Shown here piece after piece: positions 1 to 8,238 of a stretch of 18,308 bases of DNA. The stretch is taken from contig JBOHRW010000156.1 in the NCBI GenBank assembly GCA_050732935.1, positions 1 through 18,308 on the forward strand. Direction: 5' to 3'. A program made the translations under genes and the position numbers. Every line of letters begins with the position of its first letter. Positions within the stretch are counted from its first letter, which is position 1. This stretch comes from DASRVA01 sp050732935 (GTDB taxonomy: Bacteria; Gemmatimonadota; Gemmatimonadetes; JACCXV01; JAHWKZ01). Below the pieces are notes generated by a model. The model made no database searches. It was given only the letters and a program-made list of their open reading frames with translations, and was not told the origin of the DNA.

Positions 1-1233
1 GCCGAGCTGAGCGGGGAGGGGATCGAAGCGGTGGCCGGTGGCCATGACGCCGAGCGCCTGTCGGGCTGCCAGTGGCTGGTGACGAGCCCGGGGATCCCGC
101 CCGACGCGCCCGTCCTGGTCGACGCCACGTCGAGCGACCGACCCGTCTATGCCGAGCTCGAGGTGGCCGCGTGGTTCGCCCGCGCTCCGATCGCCGCGGT
201 CACCGGCACCAACGGGAAGACGACCACCACCGCCCTGCTTGGCGCGATCGCCCGCGGAGCGGGGCTGGACGCCAGCGTGGCCGGAAACATCGGCCGGCCC
301 TTCGCCCGCGCGGTGCTCGAGGATCCGGCGCCCGAGTGGTTCGTCCTCGAGGTCTCGTCGTTCCAGCTCGCCGGAATCGCGACCTTCCGGCCGCGGATCG
401 CGGTCGTGCTCAACCTCACCGCCGATCATCTGGACCGCTATCCGGACATGGACGCCTACCGCCGCGACAAGGAGCGGATCGCGGAAAATCAGGGTCCCGG
501 CGACGATCTGTGTCTGAACGCCGAGGACCCCGCGCTGGCCACCTTCGCCGCCGGGCGTCCCCCCCGGCGGCACACGTTCCACCGCCTGGGGGAGGTCGTG
601 TCGGGGGCGACCGCCAGGGGAGGCGCGATCGCGCTCGTTGGTCTCCCCGACGCCGGACCCGTGCTCCCAGTGGAGCGGCTCGTCCTCCCGGGCGCCCACA
701 ACCTGCAGAACGCGCTGGCGGCGACCGTGGCCGCCTCGATCATGGGGGTCGACCGGGCGGCCATCGCCCAGGGGCTGACCGCGTTCACCGGCGTGCCGCA
801 TCGGCTGGAGACCGTGGCCGAGGTGGACGGGGTCCGCTTCGTCAACGACTCGAAAGCGACCAACGTCGACTCGGCGGCGGTCGCGCTCGAAGCCTTCGAC
901 GCTCCGCTCGTCGTGATCATGGGAGGGCGCCACAAGGGGTCTTCGTACGCCCCGCTGGCTTCACGGCTCGGGCGGACGCGTACGGTGCTCGCGATCGGCG
1001 AGGCCGCGCCCCTGATCGAGCGCGAGCTCGGCAAGGTGGTGCCGGTCGAGCGCGTCGGCACGCTGGACAGGGCCGTGGCGCAGGCGCGCGCCGTGGCGCG
1101 TCCGGGCGACGTAGTCCTGCTCGCGCCCGCCTGTTCCTCGTACGACCAGTTCGAGAGCTTCGAGCACCGGGGCGCGCGATTCCGCGAGCTGGTGGGCGGG
1201 ACGAACGCCGTCCCCCCAGCGGGGAAGCCGTGA
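1..1233 (+). CDS. murD: UDP-N-acetylmuramoyl-L-alanine--D-glutamate ligase (5' partial)
   Basis: Cytoplasmic Mur ligase adding D-glutamate to UDP-MurNAc-L-Ala in peptidoglycan precursor synthesis. The frame is open from base 1, so the true start lies upstream; 410 residues are visible and, against a usual MurD of about 440-450, roughly 40 N-terminal residues are missing. Visible signatures are the N-domain end VTSPGIPPDAP, the ATP-binding loop GTNGKTTTT (from visible residue 69), LEVSSFQL, the central-domain motif LNLTADHLDRYP, NDSKATNVDS and, in the C-domain, MGGRHKG and LLAPACSSYDQFESFEHRG. NDSKATN together with the SSYDQF motif separates MurD from MurC, MurE and MurF. The TGA stop overlaps the GTG start of ftsW (GTGA at 1230-1233), which suggests translational coupling. 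Family assignment is very secure. Confidence 0.97.
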   Translation, partial: AELSGEGIEAVAGGHDAERLSGCQWLVTSPGIPPDAPVLVDATSSDRPVYAELEVAAWFARAPIAAVTGTNGKTTTTALLGAIARGAGLDASVAGNIGRPFARAVLEDPAPEWFVLEVSSFQLAGIATFRPRIAVVLNLTADHLDRYPDMDAYRRDKERIAENQGPGDDLCLNAEDPALATFAAGRPPRRHTFHRLGEVVSGATARGGAIALVGLPDAGPVLPVERLVLPGAHNLQNALAATVAASIMGVDRAAIAQGLTAFTGVPHRLETVAEVDGVRFVNDSKATNVDSAAVALEAFDAPLVVIMGGRHKGSSYAPLASRLGRTRTVLAIGEAAPLIERELGKVVPVERVGTLDRAVAQARAVARPGDVVLLAPACSSYDQFESFEHRGARFRELVGGTNAVPPAGKP

Positions 1234-2468
1234 CCGGGCGCGGCAAGGGTTCACGCGACGGCGCGGTCGGGGCTCCGCGCCGCGCCTTCCGGAAGCCGGC
1301 CGACCGGCATCTCCGCTCGCTCACGCTCCTGCTGGTGGCTTTCGGCCTGGTGATGGTCTACAGCTCGAGCAACGTGCTGGCGATGCACGAGCACGGGAAC
1401 AGCGCCCACTTCTTCATCAGCCAGTCCCTGAAGGCGCTCCTCGGTCTCCTCGCCATGATGGCGGTGACGGCGATCGACTACCGGGCCTGGGAGCGATTCG
1501 CCAAGCTCTTTCTGTGGCTCGCGGTGGGCCTGCTGGCGTTTCTGGCCGTCCCCATGGCGGGCGCCCTGACTCCCGAGATCAACGGAGCCCGGCGCTGGAT
1601 CGTGCTCCCGGCTTTCACTTTCCAGCCGATCGAGCTGGCCAAGCTGGCGCTCATCGTATGGATGGCGACGATCCTGGCGCGGCGCGGCGATCAGCTGGAT
1701 CGCGGCTTCGACCCCCTGGTGCCGCTCCTCGTGATGCCTGGCCTCATGGCGGGTCTCGCCCTCCTCCAGCCCGATTTCAAGGGCGCTCTGCTGCTGGTCG
1801 TCCTGGCCGGAACCATGCTCTTCCTGGGAGGGGTCGCTGTCCGCTACCTCGCCAGGATCATGGCCGTGGCCGTCCCGGTCGCGATCGGGGTCATGGTCCT
1901 CGAGCCCTACCGGCTGCGCAGGCTCACGACGTACTTCGATCCGAGCACCGACGTGCAGGGGATCTCCTACCAGATCAATCAGTCTCTCATCAGCCTCGGG
2001 TCGGGAGGCTGGTTCGGGGTCGGCCTCACCTCGAGCAAGCAGAAGTACGCCTTCCTGCCGATGGCCCATACCGACTTCATCGTCTCGATCATCGGAGAGG
2101 AGCTGGGCGTCGTCGGGACGATCGGGCTGCTGCTGGCATATCTCTATCTTGGCGCGCTGGGATTCCGGATCGCCCGGCGCGCGCCCGACACGTTCGGGTT
2201 CCTCCTCGCCTCGGGCGTCACCACGCTGATCGCCGGCTCGGCGCTCCTCAACATGGGTGTCGCCACCGCCGCCCTGCCCACCACCGGGCTGCCGCTGCCC
2301 TTCATCTCGTACGGCGGCACCGCCCTGATCGTGGACCTCATCGCGATCGGGATCCTGCTGAGCGTCTCGCGCGACCAGGTCGAGCCGACCCGCCGGTTTC
2401 TGGGCGACGGGGGGCTCCGCGCCCGGCTGGTGAGGCTGTTCGGGAGGCGTCGCGGTGCCGGAACGTGA
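1230..2468 (+). CDS. ftsW: Peptidoglycan glycosyltransferase FtsW (SEDS family)
   Basis: Polytopic inner-membrane SEDS protein that polymerises lipid II into septal glycan strands, acting with the class B PBP FtsI. The start is GTG at 1230, overlapping the murD stop, and gives 412 residues, normal for FtsW. A basic N-terminal tail of about 28 residues (RGKGSRDG, PRRAFRKPADR) precedes the first membrane segment LLLVAFGLVMVYSSSN; about ten hydrophobic segments follow. The motif HTDFIVSIIGEELG contains Asp282, matching the catalytic Asp known in RodA and FtsW. The C-terminal signature GLPLPFISYGGTALI is also present. FtsW is preferred over RodA because the gene lies between murD and murG, the usual FtsW position. 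The open frame continues far upstream through murD, but this is a GC-rich shadow. Confidence 0.97.
   Translation: MTGRGKGSRDGAVGAPRRAFRKPADRHLRSLTLLLVAFGLVMVYSSSNVLAMHEHGNSAHFFISQSLKALLGLLAMMAVTAIDYRAWERFAKLFLWLAVGLLAFLAVPMAGALTPEINGARRWIVLPAFTFQPIELAKLALIVWMATILARRGDQLDRGFDPLVPLLVMPGLMAGLALLQPDFKGALLLVVLAGTMLFLGGVAVRYLARIMAVAVPVAIGVMVLEPYRLRRLTTYFDPSTDVQGISYQINQSLISLGSGGWFGVGLTSSKQKYAFLPMAHTDFIVSIIGEELGVVGTIGLLLAYLYLGALGFRIARRAPDTFGFLLASGVTTLIAGSALLNMGVATAALPTTGLPLPFISYGGTALIVDLIAIGILLSVSRDQVEPTRRFLGDGGLRARLVRLFGRRRGAGT
2442..2447 (+). promoter_or_regulatory. Shine-Dalgarno for murG inside ftsW
   Basis: GGGAGG lies inside the last codons of ftsW, 7 nt before GTG 2455. It decides the murG start in favour of this GTG over the in-frame GTG codons at 2482 and 2488. 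Confidence 0.7.
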
Positions 2469-3567
2469 TGCCGGCCGGGATGTGCGCGTGCTGATCGCCG
2501 GCGGCGGCACGGGCGGGCACCTGATGCCCGCGCTCCACCTCGCGCGCGAGCTCGAGGCGCGGGGTTCGATCGTCATGCTCGTCGGTGGCGAGCGGGGACG
2601 GGACGGCCAGCTGCTGGATCGGCTCTGGCACGCCCACCGGCTGCTGCCCGCCCCGATCCTGGACCGTCGCCGCTGGTGGGCGAACGTCGCCCTGCCGGTC
2701 CGGCTGGGCCGGGCCTTCGCCGCCGCGCGTCGCGTCCTCCAGGCCTTCGGCCCGGACGTCGTCGTCGGCACGGGCGGCTACGTCTCGGTGCCGGTCGGCC
2801 TGGCCGCCCGCGCGTCGGGCATCCCGCTGGTTCTCCAGGAGCAGAACCGGAACCCGGGCGTGGCGACCCGGCTGCTGGCGCGCTGGGCCGAGTCGATCTG
2901 CGTCGGTTTCGCCGAGGCGGCTTCGGCGCTGCCGGGGCGCCCCGTCGTCGTGACCGGCAATCCGATCGCCCCGCCGCGCGCGGTTCCTGCGGATTTCGCC
3001 GAACGCCTCGATCCCGACCGTCCCACGCTGGGGATCTTCGGCGGGAGCCAGGGCGCGCGCGGGATCAACGAGACGGTGCTCCGTCTATGGGGCGGTCGCA
3101 CGGGGGAGGTGCCGAACCTCGTCTGGCAGACCGGACGGCTCGACGAAGGGCGTGTCCGGGCCGCCGCGGCGTGGCCCGAGCGGGTCGTGATCCGCGAGTT
3201 CTTCAGCCCGATGACGGCCGTCTACCCTCTGCTCGACGCGATCGTGTGCCGGGCCGGCGCGATGACGCTCGCCGAGCTTGCCGCCTGGGGAATCCCGGCC
3301 GTCCTGGTTCCCTACCCGTTCGCGACCGCGGACCATCAGACGGGCAACGCCCGCGCATTGGAGCGGGCGGGCGCCGCGGTCGTCGTGCCCGAGAAAGAGC
3401 TGTCCGCCGAGCGGCTCCTGGCGGCCCTCGCCGACCTGCTCGACGACCCCGGCGCGCGCGAGACCATGGCGAGGGCGGCGCGACGGCTGGGTCGGCCGGA
3501 GGCGGCCGCCGCGGTGGCTGATCGCGTGATCGCCGTGGCGACCCGACCGGCTTCGGAGTTCCCGTGA
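2455..3567 (+). CDS. murG: UDP-GlcNAc:undecaprenyl-PP-MurNAc-pentapeptide GlcNAc transferase MurG
   Basis: Peripheral membrane GT28-family glycosyltransferase that adds GlcNAc to lipid I to form lipid II. The 370 residues are of normal length. The N-terminal loop GGGTGGH is at residues 16-22, followed by GTGGYVSVPVGLAA, LQEQNRNPG, VTGNPI and the C-domain loop GIFGGSQGARGIN. The donor-sugar site reads RAGAMTLAELAAWGIPAVLV and PYPFATADHQ. The start is GTG at 2455, 7 nt after a good Shine-Dalgarno and overlapping ftsW by 14 bp. The last 13 codons lie in the first copy of a 38-bp tandem duplication (3525-3562), so the murG tail is repeated as spacer before murC. Normal MurG in every other respect. 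Confidence 0.97.
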   Translation: MPERDAGRDVRVLIAGGGTGGHLMPALHLARELEARGSIVMLVGGERGRDGQLLDRLWHAHRLLPAPILDRRRWWANVALPVRLGRAFAAARRVLQAFGPDVVVGTGGYVSVPVGLAARASGIPLVLQEQNRNPGVATRLLARWAESICVGFAEAASALPGRPVVVTGNPIAPPRAVPADFAERLDPDRPTLGIFGGSQGARGINETVLRLWGGRTGEVPNLVWQTGRLDEGRVRAAAAWPERVVIREFFSPMTAVYPLLDAIVCRAGAMTLAELAAWGIPAVLVPYPFATADHQTGNARALERAGAAVVVPEKELSAERLLAALADLLDDPGARETMARAARRLGRPEAAAAVADRVIAVATRPASEFP

Positions 3568-3605
3568 TCGCCGTGGCGACCCGACCGGCTTCGGAGATCC
3601 CGTGA
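3525..3605 (+). repeat. 38-bp tandem duplication at the murG/murC junction
   Basis: Copy 1 is 3525-3562 and copy 2 is 3563-3600. They match at 37 of 38 positions, differing only at the T in ggagttcc versus the A in ggagatcc. A third partial copy (cgtga) runs 3601-3605 into the murC start. Copy 1 encodes the murG C-terminus. Copy 2 fills the entire murG-murC spacer and repeats the GGAG Shine-Dalgarno-like core (3555-3558 and 3593-3596). Without copy 2, murG would end in a GTGA overlap with murC, matching other junctions in this cluster, so an insertion by tandem duplication is the simplest history. Confidence 0.93.
3564..3605 (+). other. Possible 13-codon mini-ORF in the murG-murC spacer
   Basis: GTG at 3564 overlaps the murG TGA stop (3565-3567). 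It opens a frame of 13 codons, VIAVATRPASEIP, ending in TGA 3603-3605, which overlaps the murC GTG start at 3602. The peptide repeats the murG C-terminus with Phe changed to Ile. A GGAG core at 3555-3558 lies 5 nt upstream of this GTG. The frame follows directly from the duplication, so its existence is certain. Translation, and a role in passing ribosomes from murG to murC, are inference. Confidence 0.4.
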
Positions 3606-4990
3606 GCGTCCTCGACGAATATCGGCGCTTTCACTTGGTCGGCATCGGCGGCGCGGGCATGAGCGCGCTGGCCGAGCTTCTGGTCGCCCGCGGTTACGAG
3701 GTGAGCGGATGCGATCGTCGGCCGGGACCAGCCGCCGCGCGCCTGGAGCGCCTGGGGGTCGACGTCCGGGAGGGACACGGGGACCATGCCGCGCCCGGAA
3801 CGGCCCTCATCGTGACGTCGGCCGTGCCGCTCGACCATCCGGAGATCGTCACCGGCCGGGAGCGCGGAGATCCCGTGGTCCGGCGGGCCGAGCTTCTGGG
3901 AACGGTGATGGACGACATGCGTGGGGTGGCCGTGGCAGGCACGCACGGCAAGTCGACGACCACGGCCATGATCGGCGCCGTCCTGGAGGCGGCCGGCGAG
4001 GACCCGACCGTTCTGGTCGGAGGCCGGATCCGAGGTCGGGAGGGGAACGCGCGGATCGGCCAGGGCCCGTGGCTCGTGGCCGAGGCCGACGAGTTCGACC
4101 GCTCGTTCCTCGCGCTGAGCCCCGAGTGCGCGGTGATCACCAACCTCGAGGCCGACCATCTGGACACCTACGGGACCATGGACGCTCTGCGGGACGCGTT
4201 CCGCGCCTTCATCGCCCGGACGCGCGAAGGAGGCGTGGTGGCCTTCGGAATCGACGATGCCGAGGTGCGCGGTCTCCAGGTCCCCGCGGGCCGCCGCGCG
4301 GTGACGTTCGGGCTCCATGCCGACGCCGACGTCCGGGGTTCGGACATCGAGCGGCGGCGACTCGAGACGGGCTTTCTCCTCCATCTCCCCGGCGTGGAGG
4401 CGATCCCGGTGACCCTGCGGCTCCCCGGCGAGCACAACGTCCTGAACGCCCTCGGGGCCGCCGCCGCCGCCTGGGCGCTCGGCGTGGGCCAGGATGCGAT
4501 CGTGCGGGGCCTGGCTGCCGGCCGGGGCGTCGAGCGGCGCTTCGAGATGGTGCACGAGGACGCCGACATCCTGATCGTCGACGACTACGCGCACCATCCC
4601 AGCGAGATCGCGGCAACCCTCGCGAGCGCCCGGTCGGGGTGGCCGGAGCGTCGGCTGGTGGCGGTCTTCCAGCCCCACCTCTATTCGCGGACGCGCGACC
4701 TCGCCCGCGAGTTCGGAGCCGCGCTGGCGTCCGCGGATCTGGTCTTCGTCACCGAGGTGTATGCGGCGCGGGAAGTGCCGATCCCGGGGGTCTCGGGTCG
4801 GCTCGTCAGCGACGCGGCGCGGTTGGCTTCGGCCGAGGCGATCGACGTCGAGAACGGCGTGGCGGCCGACACCGTGGCCGCCCGCCTCGAGCCCGGTGAC
4901 CTGGTGATCACGATGGGGGCCGGGGACATCGATCGTCTGGCGCGCGACCTGGCGCGGCGCCGGCGCGGGGGCGAGGAGGACGCATGCTGA
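3602..4990 (+). CDS. murC: UDP-N-acetylmuramate--L-alanine ligase MurC
   Basis: Cytoplasmic Mur ligase adding L-alanine to UDP-MurNAc. At 462 residues it is full length. The N-domain begins FHLVGIGGAGMSALAELL, typical of MurC. The ATP loop GTHGKSTTT starts at residue 113, followed by EADEFDRSF, TNLEADHLDTYG, PGEHNVLNALGA and the C-domain motifs VDDYAHHPSEI and FQPHLYSRTRDL, all diagnostic of MurC. The start is GTG at 3602, 5 nt after GGAG 3593-3596; both lie at the edge of the 38-bp duplication. The stop TGA 4988-4990 overlaps the murB ATG by 7 bp. Confidence 0.97.
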   Translation: MSVLDEYRRFHLVGIGGAGMSALAELLVARGYEVSGCDRRPGPAAARLERLGVDVREGHGDHAAPGTALIVTSAVPLDHPEIVTGRERGDPVVRRAELLGTVMDDMRGVAVAGTHGKSTTTAMIGAVLEAAGEDPTVLVGGRIRGREGNARIGQGPWLVAEADEFDRSFLALSPECAVITNLEADHLDTYGTMDALRDAFRAFIARTREGGVVAFGIDDAEVRGLQVPAGRRAVTFGLHADADVRGSDIERRRLETGFLLHLPGVEAIPVTLRLPGEHNVLNALGAAAAAWALGVGQDAIVRGLAAGRGVERRFEMVHEDADILIVDDYAHHPSEIAATLASARSGWPERRLVAVFQPHLYSRTRDLAREFGAALASADLVFVTEVYAAREVPIPGVSGRLVSDAARLASAEAIDVENGVAADTVAARLEPGDLVITMGAGDIDRLARDLARRRRGGEEDAC

Positions 4991-5949
4991 GCGCGCCCAG
5001 CGAGCGTATCTTGCCGGCCGCCTGTCGGCGCGACGAGCCTCTCGCTCCACGCACGCACTGCAAGATCGGCGGGGTCGCCGAGGTCTTCTGTGAGGCCCGC
5101 GGGGAAGAGGACGTCGTAGCGGTCGTCCGATATCGGGAAGCCGTCGGGATCCCGGATGACGAGGTGTTCGTCCTGGGCGGCGGCGCGAACGTGCTCATCG
5201 ACGACCGGCGGTCGTACGGTCTGGTGCTCACGCTGAGCGAGCACTTCAACGCGGTCACCGTCGATCGGGAAGAGGGGACCGTGCGGATCGAGGCCGGGAT
5301 CCGGACTCCGCGGCTGGTCCGCGAGGCAGCGGTGCGAGGCTGGGAGGGCTATCAGTTCCTGGCCGGAGTCCCCGGCAGCCTGGGTGGAGCGGTGGTCATG
5401 AACGCCGGCGTCAAGGAGCTGTCGGTCTGGGACCGCGTCCTGGCGGTCGAGGGCTTCCGGTGGTCGGGTGAGCGCATCCGGCTGGAGCGCGAGGACCTCC
5501 GGCCGGGCTATCGCCGCGGGAACGTCCCTGGGGACGTGATCGTGACGACGGTGATCTGCGCGATCCCGGGCGGGGATCCGGAAGCGATCCACACCGCGGC
5601 CAGGCGGCTTTCGACCTCGCGACGGGAGACGCAGCCGTTGCGCTATCCGTCGTGGGGGAGCACGTTCCGGAATCCATCCGGCGTGTCGTCTGAGGGGATG
5701 ACCGCGGGCGGTCTCATCGAGCGGGCGGGGCTGAAAGGGTACCGGGTCGGAGACGCCCAGATCTCGGAGCTGCACGCCAACTTCATCGTGAACCTGGGGG
5801 CCGCCACCGCGTCCGACGGGCTGGCGTGCATCCGGCACGCCTGGGAGCGCGTCCGGGCGCTGTATGGCGTCCGGCTGGAGCCGGAGGTGAGGCTGATCGG
5901 CTTTCCGCGATCGGACCTCTCGTTTCTCGATCCCGAGGCGGGGCCGTGA
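4984..5949 (+). CDS. murB: UDP-N-acetylenolpyruvoylglucosamine reductase MurB
   Basis: FAD-dependent cytoplasmic enzyme that uses NADPH to reduce UDP-GlcNAc-enolpyruvate to UDP-MurNAc. It has 321 residues. FAD-binding motifs are LGGGANVLIDD and GYQFLAGVPGSLGGAVVMNAG. The active-site region is PSWGSTFRNP with Ser226 as proton donor, followed by AGGLIERAGLKGYRVGDAQIS and the terminal catalytic Glu301 in EPEVRLIG. The short size and these motifs fit the type II MurB group. The ATG at 4984 is preceded by gaggagga (4973-4980), a strong Shine-Dalgarno, and overlaps murC by 7 bp. The stop overlaps the ftsQ start as GTGA (5946-5949). Confidence 0.96.
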   Translation: MLSAPSERILPAACRRDEPLAPRTHCKIGGVAEVFCEARGEEDVVAVVRYREAVGIPDDEVFVLGGGANVLIDDRRSYGLVLTLSEHFNAVTVDREEGTVRIEAGIRTPRLVREAAVRGWEGYQFLAGVPGSLGGAVVMNAGVKELSVWDRVLAVEGFRWSGERIRLEREDLRPGYRRGNVPGDVIVTTVICAIPGGDPEAIHTAARRLSTSRRETQPLRYPSWGSTFRNPSGVSSEGMTAGGLIERAGLKGYRVGDAQISELHANFIVNLGAATASDGLACIRHAWERVRALYGVRLEPEVRLIGFPRSDLSFLDPEAGP

Positions 5950-6749
5950 GGATCGGACGTGCGAGGTCGAACCGGCGCGTGGACCGCGGGCGTCGGACGG
6001 CCCGATGGCGGGCGATCCGTCGCGGGGTGCGGCTCACGATCCTGGGTCTCGTACTGGGGGGACTGGGCTATCAGGGCCTGCGCATGGCCGACGCCCGCGG
6101 GTGGCTCTCGCCGTTCCGCGTGCGGGATGTCCGGGTGGAGGGCGCGCGCGTGACGAACCCTCGGGTGCTGGTGGCCGAAGCCGGCCTGATGGGGCGCTCC
6201 GTCAGCTGGTGGTCCTCGCTCGGCAGATATGCCGAGCAGGTGGAGCGCGACCCCATGATCGCCGAGGCCAGTCTCGAGCGCCGGTTCCCGAACGGGCTCA
6301 CGCTGATCGTGGAGGAGCGCCGTCCCATCGCGCTGGTCGAGCTCGAGCGGCTCACCCCGGTCGACCCGGAAGGACGTGTCCTGCCGTACTCCGCCTTTCA
6401 GGAAGGATGGGACGTGCCCGTGCTGGCCCTGGCCTGGGATGACCCGGACGAGGTCGTGAGAGGCGCGGTCCGCGTCGGACCGGTACGGGAGGCGGTGACC
6501 TGGATGGTCCAGGTGCGGCGGGAGTATCCGTCGCTCTACCGGGAGCTCTCCGCCGTCCTGCTGGAGCGCTCGGGTACACTCACGCTGCGCCTCGTCCACA
6601 CCGAAGGGTCGATCGTGCTGGACCAGACGACGCCGATGGACAAGCTGGCGTTGGTGGACGACGTGCTGATGGACCTGCGGGAAAAGGGGATAGGGTACAT
6701 CAGCGTGGATCTGCGCTTCGAAGACCAGATCATCGTTCAACGAGGATAG
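5946..6749 (+). CDS. ftsQ: Cell division protein FtsQ (POTRA domain)
   Basis: Bitopic inner-membrane divisome protein that links the early ring to FtsW/FtsI through FtsB and FtsL. The GTG start at 5946 overlaps the murB stop and gives 267 residues. A very basic cytoplasmic tail (about residues 2-29, many Arg) leads into one membrane segment (about 29-45, LTILGLVLGGLGYQGL). A POTRA domain follows: FRVRDVRVEGARVTNP, then a Tyr/Trp-rich stretch and SLERRFPNGLTLIVEERRP. The downstream FtsQ beta region contains VDPEGRVLP and ends YISVDLRFEDQIIVQ. Sequence conservation of FtsQ is low, but topology, POTRA pattern and position before ftsA agree. Longer frames starting inside murB are not supported, because the GTGA junction matches the style of the cluster. 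Confidence 0.93.
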   Translation: MRIGRARSNRRVDRGRRTARWRAIRRGVRLTILGLVLGGLGYQGLRMADARGWLSPFRVRDVRVEGARVTNPRVLVAEAGLMGRSVSWWSSLGRYAEQVERDPMIAEASLERRFPNGLTLIVEERRPIALVELERLTPVDPEGRVLPYSAFQEGWDVPVLALAWDDPDEVVRGAVRVGPVREAVTWMVQVRREYPSLYRELSAVLLERSGTLTLRLVHTEGSIVLDQTTPMDKLALVDDVLMDLREKGIGYISVDLRFEDQIIVQRG

Positions 6750-6765
6750 GGCAAGCCTGAGGGGT

Positions 6766-8004
6766 ATGTCGCGAGACAACATCATCGTCGGGCTCGACAT
6801 CGGAACCACCAAGATCGGCTGCGTGATCGCCGAGGTGAACGGCGAGCATGGCGCCAAGATCGTGGGCGTGGGCACGAGCCGATCCGAAGGCCTCCGGCGA
6901 GGCGTCGTCGTGAACCTCGAGAAGACGGTCGTCTCGATCGGTCGTGCCATCGAGGAAGCCGAGCTCATGGCCGGGGTCGAGGTGAGGAACGTCTACGCGG
7001 GGATCGCGGGGGATCACATCCGTTCGATCAACAGCCATGGCGTGATCGCCGTGTCCCGCGGCGGGGTGGAGATCACGAAGAGCGACGTCAACCGGGTCGT
7101 CGACGCGGCCAAGGCGGTGGCCATCCCGATGGATCGCGAGATCCTCCACATCCTGCCCCAGGAGTTCATCGTCGACGAACAGGCGGGCATCAAGGATCCG
7201 ACCGGAATGGCGGGTGTCCGGCTGGAGGTGGATGTCCACATCGTGACCGGCGCGGTCTCGTCGGCTCAGAATCTGGTGAAGGCCATCCAGAAGGCGGGCT
7301 ACCAGGTGCGCGACCTCGTGCTCGAGCCGCTGGCGTCGTCGCACGGCGTGCTGACGGAGGACGAGAAGGAGCTCGGGGTGGCGCTGGTCGACATCGGAGG
7401 AGGTACGACCGACATCGCCCTGTTCCACGAGGGGGCGATCCGCCACACCGCAGTGATCGGCCTCGGCGGAAACAACGTCACCAACGACATCGCGATCGGG
7501 CTGCGGACACCAGGTCGGGAGGCGGAGCGGATCAAGGAGCGCTACGGGACCGCCGTCGCCCGACTCGTCGACGATGAGGAGGAGGTCGTGGTCCCGAGGG
7601 TCGCCGGTCAGGGCGAGCGACGCGTGAGCCGTCGCATCCTGGCCTCGATCATCCAGCCGCGGATGGAGGAGATCCTCGCGCTCGTCCAATCGGACATCCG
7701 GAAGTCGGGCTGGTATGACCGGATCCCGGCCGGGCTGGTGCTGACCGGCGGGGCGTCGGCTCTGCCGGGCACGGCGGAGCTGTCCGAGGGCACCTTCGAC
7801 ATGCCGGTGCGGATCGGCTATCCCCTGGGTGTCACCGGGCTCGTGGAGTCGGTGCGGGATCCCCGCTTCGCGACCGGCGTGGGGCTCGTGCAATACGGCC
7901 GCGGGGTCGGCGCCCACGAGAACCGCTTCGCTTCGAGTGACGATGACTCGTTGTGGGGGAGGGTCCTAGAAAGAATGCGCGAATGGCTCGAAGATTTCTT
8001 CTGA
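6766..8004 (+). CDS. ftsA: Cell division protein FtsA
   Basis: Actin-like ATPase that anchors FtsZ filaments to the membrane and recruits later division proteins. It has 412 residues. The phosphate-1 motif IIVGLDIGTTKIGCVIAEV is at the N-terminus, the SHS2 (1C) insertion runs about 85-165, the phosphate-2 motif VDIGGGTTDIALF is mid-protein, and the adenosine motif LTGGASALPG follows. After an acidic linker (SSDDDSL) the last 17 residues, LWGRVLERMREWLEDFF, form the expected amphipathic membrane-targeting helix, so the protein is intact. The ATG at 6766 is 16 nt after ftsQ. Its Shine-Dalgarno is poor: GAGG at 6759-6762 is only 3 nt away, so expression may depend on coupling to ftsQ. Confidence 0.96.
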   Translation: MSRDNIIVGLDIGTTKIGCVIAEVNGEHGAKIVGVGTSRSEGLRRGVVVNLEKTVVSIGRAIEEAELMAGVEVRNVYAGIAGDHIRSINSHGVIAVSRGGVEITKSDVNRVVDAAKAVAIPMDREILHILPQEFIVDEQAGIKDPTGMAGVRLEVDVHIVTGAVSSAQNLVKAIQKAGYQVRDLVLEPLASSHGVLTEDEKELGVALVDIGGGTTDIALFHEGAIRHTAVIGLGGNNVTNDIAIGLRTPGREAERIKERYGTAVARLVDDEEEVVVPRVAGQGERRVSRRILASIIQPRMEEILALVQSDIRKSGWYDRIPAGLVLTGGASALPGTAELSEGTFDMPVRIGYPLGVTGLVESVRDPRFATGVGLVQYGRGVGAHENRFASSDDDSLWGRVLERMREWLEDFF

Positions 8005-8005
8005 G

Positions 8006-8124
8006 GGCTGCACAGGGTGGCCAAGATCTGCGTTGCCCTCCTCGCGTGTTCCTGCGGCGTACACAAAACGTACGCCTCGGGACCCACTCGTCGGGCGCCT
8101 TGATCTTGGCCACCCTGAGCAGCC
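8006..8124. repeat. 119-nt inverted-repeat element between ftsA and ftsZ
   Basis: The left arm 8006-8028 begins ggctgcacaggg and the right arm 8102-8124 begins gatcttggccac. They are reverse complements at 22 of 23 positions, with a single A/A mismatch. Inside is a second hairpin, ggcgtac (8056-8062) and gtacgcc (8070-8076) with loop acaaaac, and scattered further pairing lets the whole element fold as one long rod. The left arm begins 1 nt after the ftsA stop. No T-run follows the right arm, so it is not an ordinary intrinsic terminator. No transposase gene and no clear target-site duplication are visible. It could be a structured RNA leader, an mRNA processing site (RNase III-like substrate) or a small MITE-like insertion. 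Confidence 0.85.
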
Positions 8125-8238
8125 TCGATCATTCAGTGTGCGTCGGGCGTCTGGGAAGCGGTCGCGGGTGTCTCGAGCGGCCTCCACCTAGAGCGGAAGA
8201 AGAAACGGTTGTAGTTTGGTCGTGACCGGGACGTGATT

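Noticed and set aside
3203..5050. Long antisense open frame opposite murG-murC
   Set aside because: The encoded sequence is rich in Arg, Pro and His with no domain, and it lies opposite conserved genes. It is a typical shadow frame of GC-rich DNA.
8001..8130. Insertion sequence or transposon remnant
   Set aside because: Inverted repeats are present, but there is no transposase gene and I could not find a target-site duplication on the flanks.
8189..8237. Possible ftsZ promoter (TTGTAG at 8209 or TAGTTT at 8212) in a locally AT-rich stretch
   Set aside because: No hexamer pair at 16-18 bp spacing has acceptable matches. A promoter may exist here but the sequence does not let me place it.
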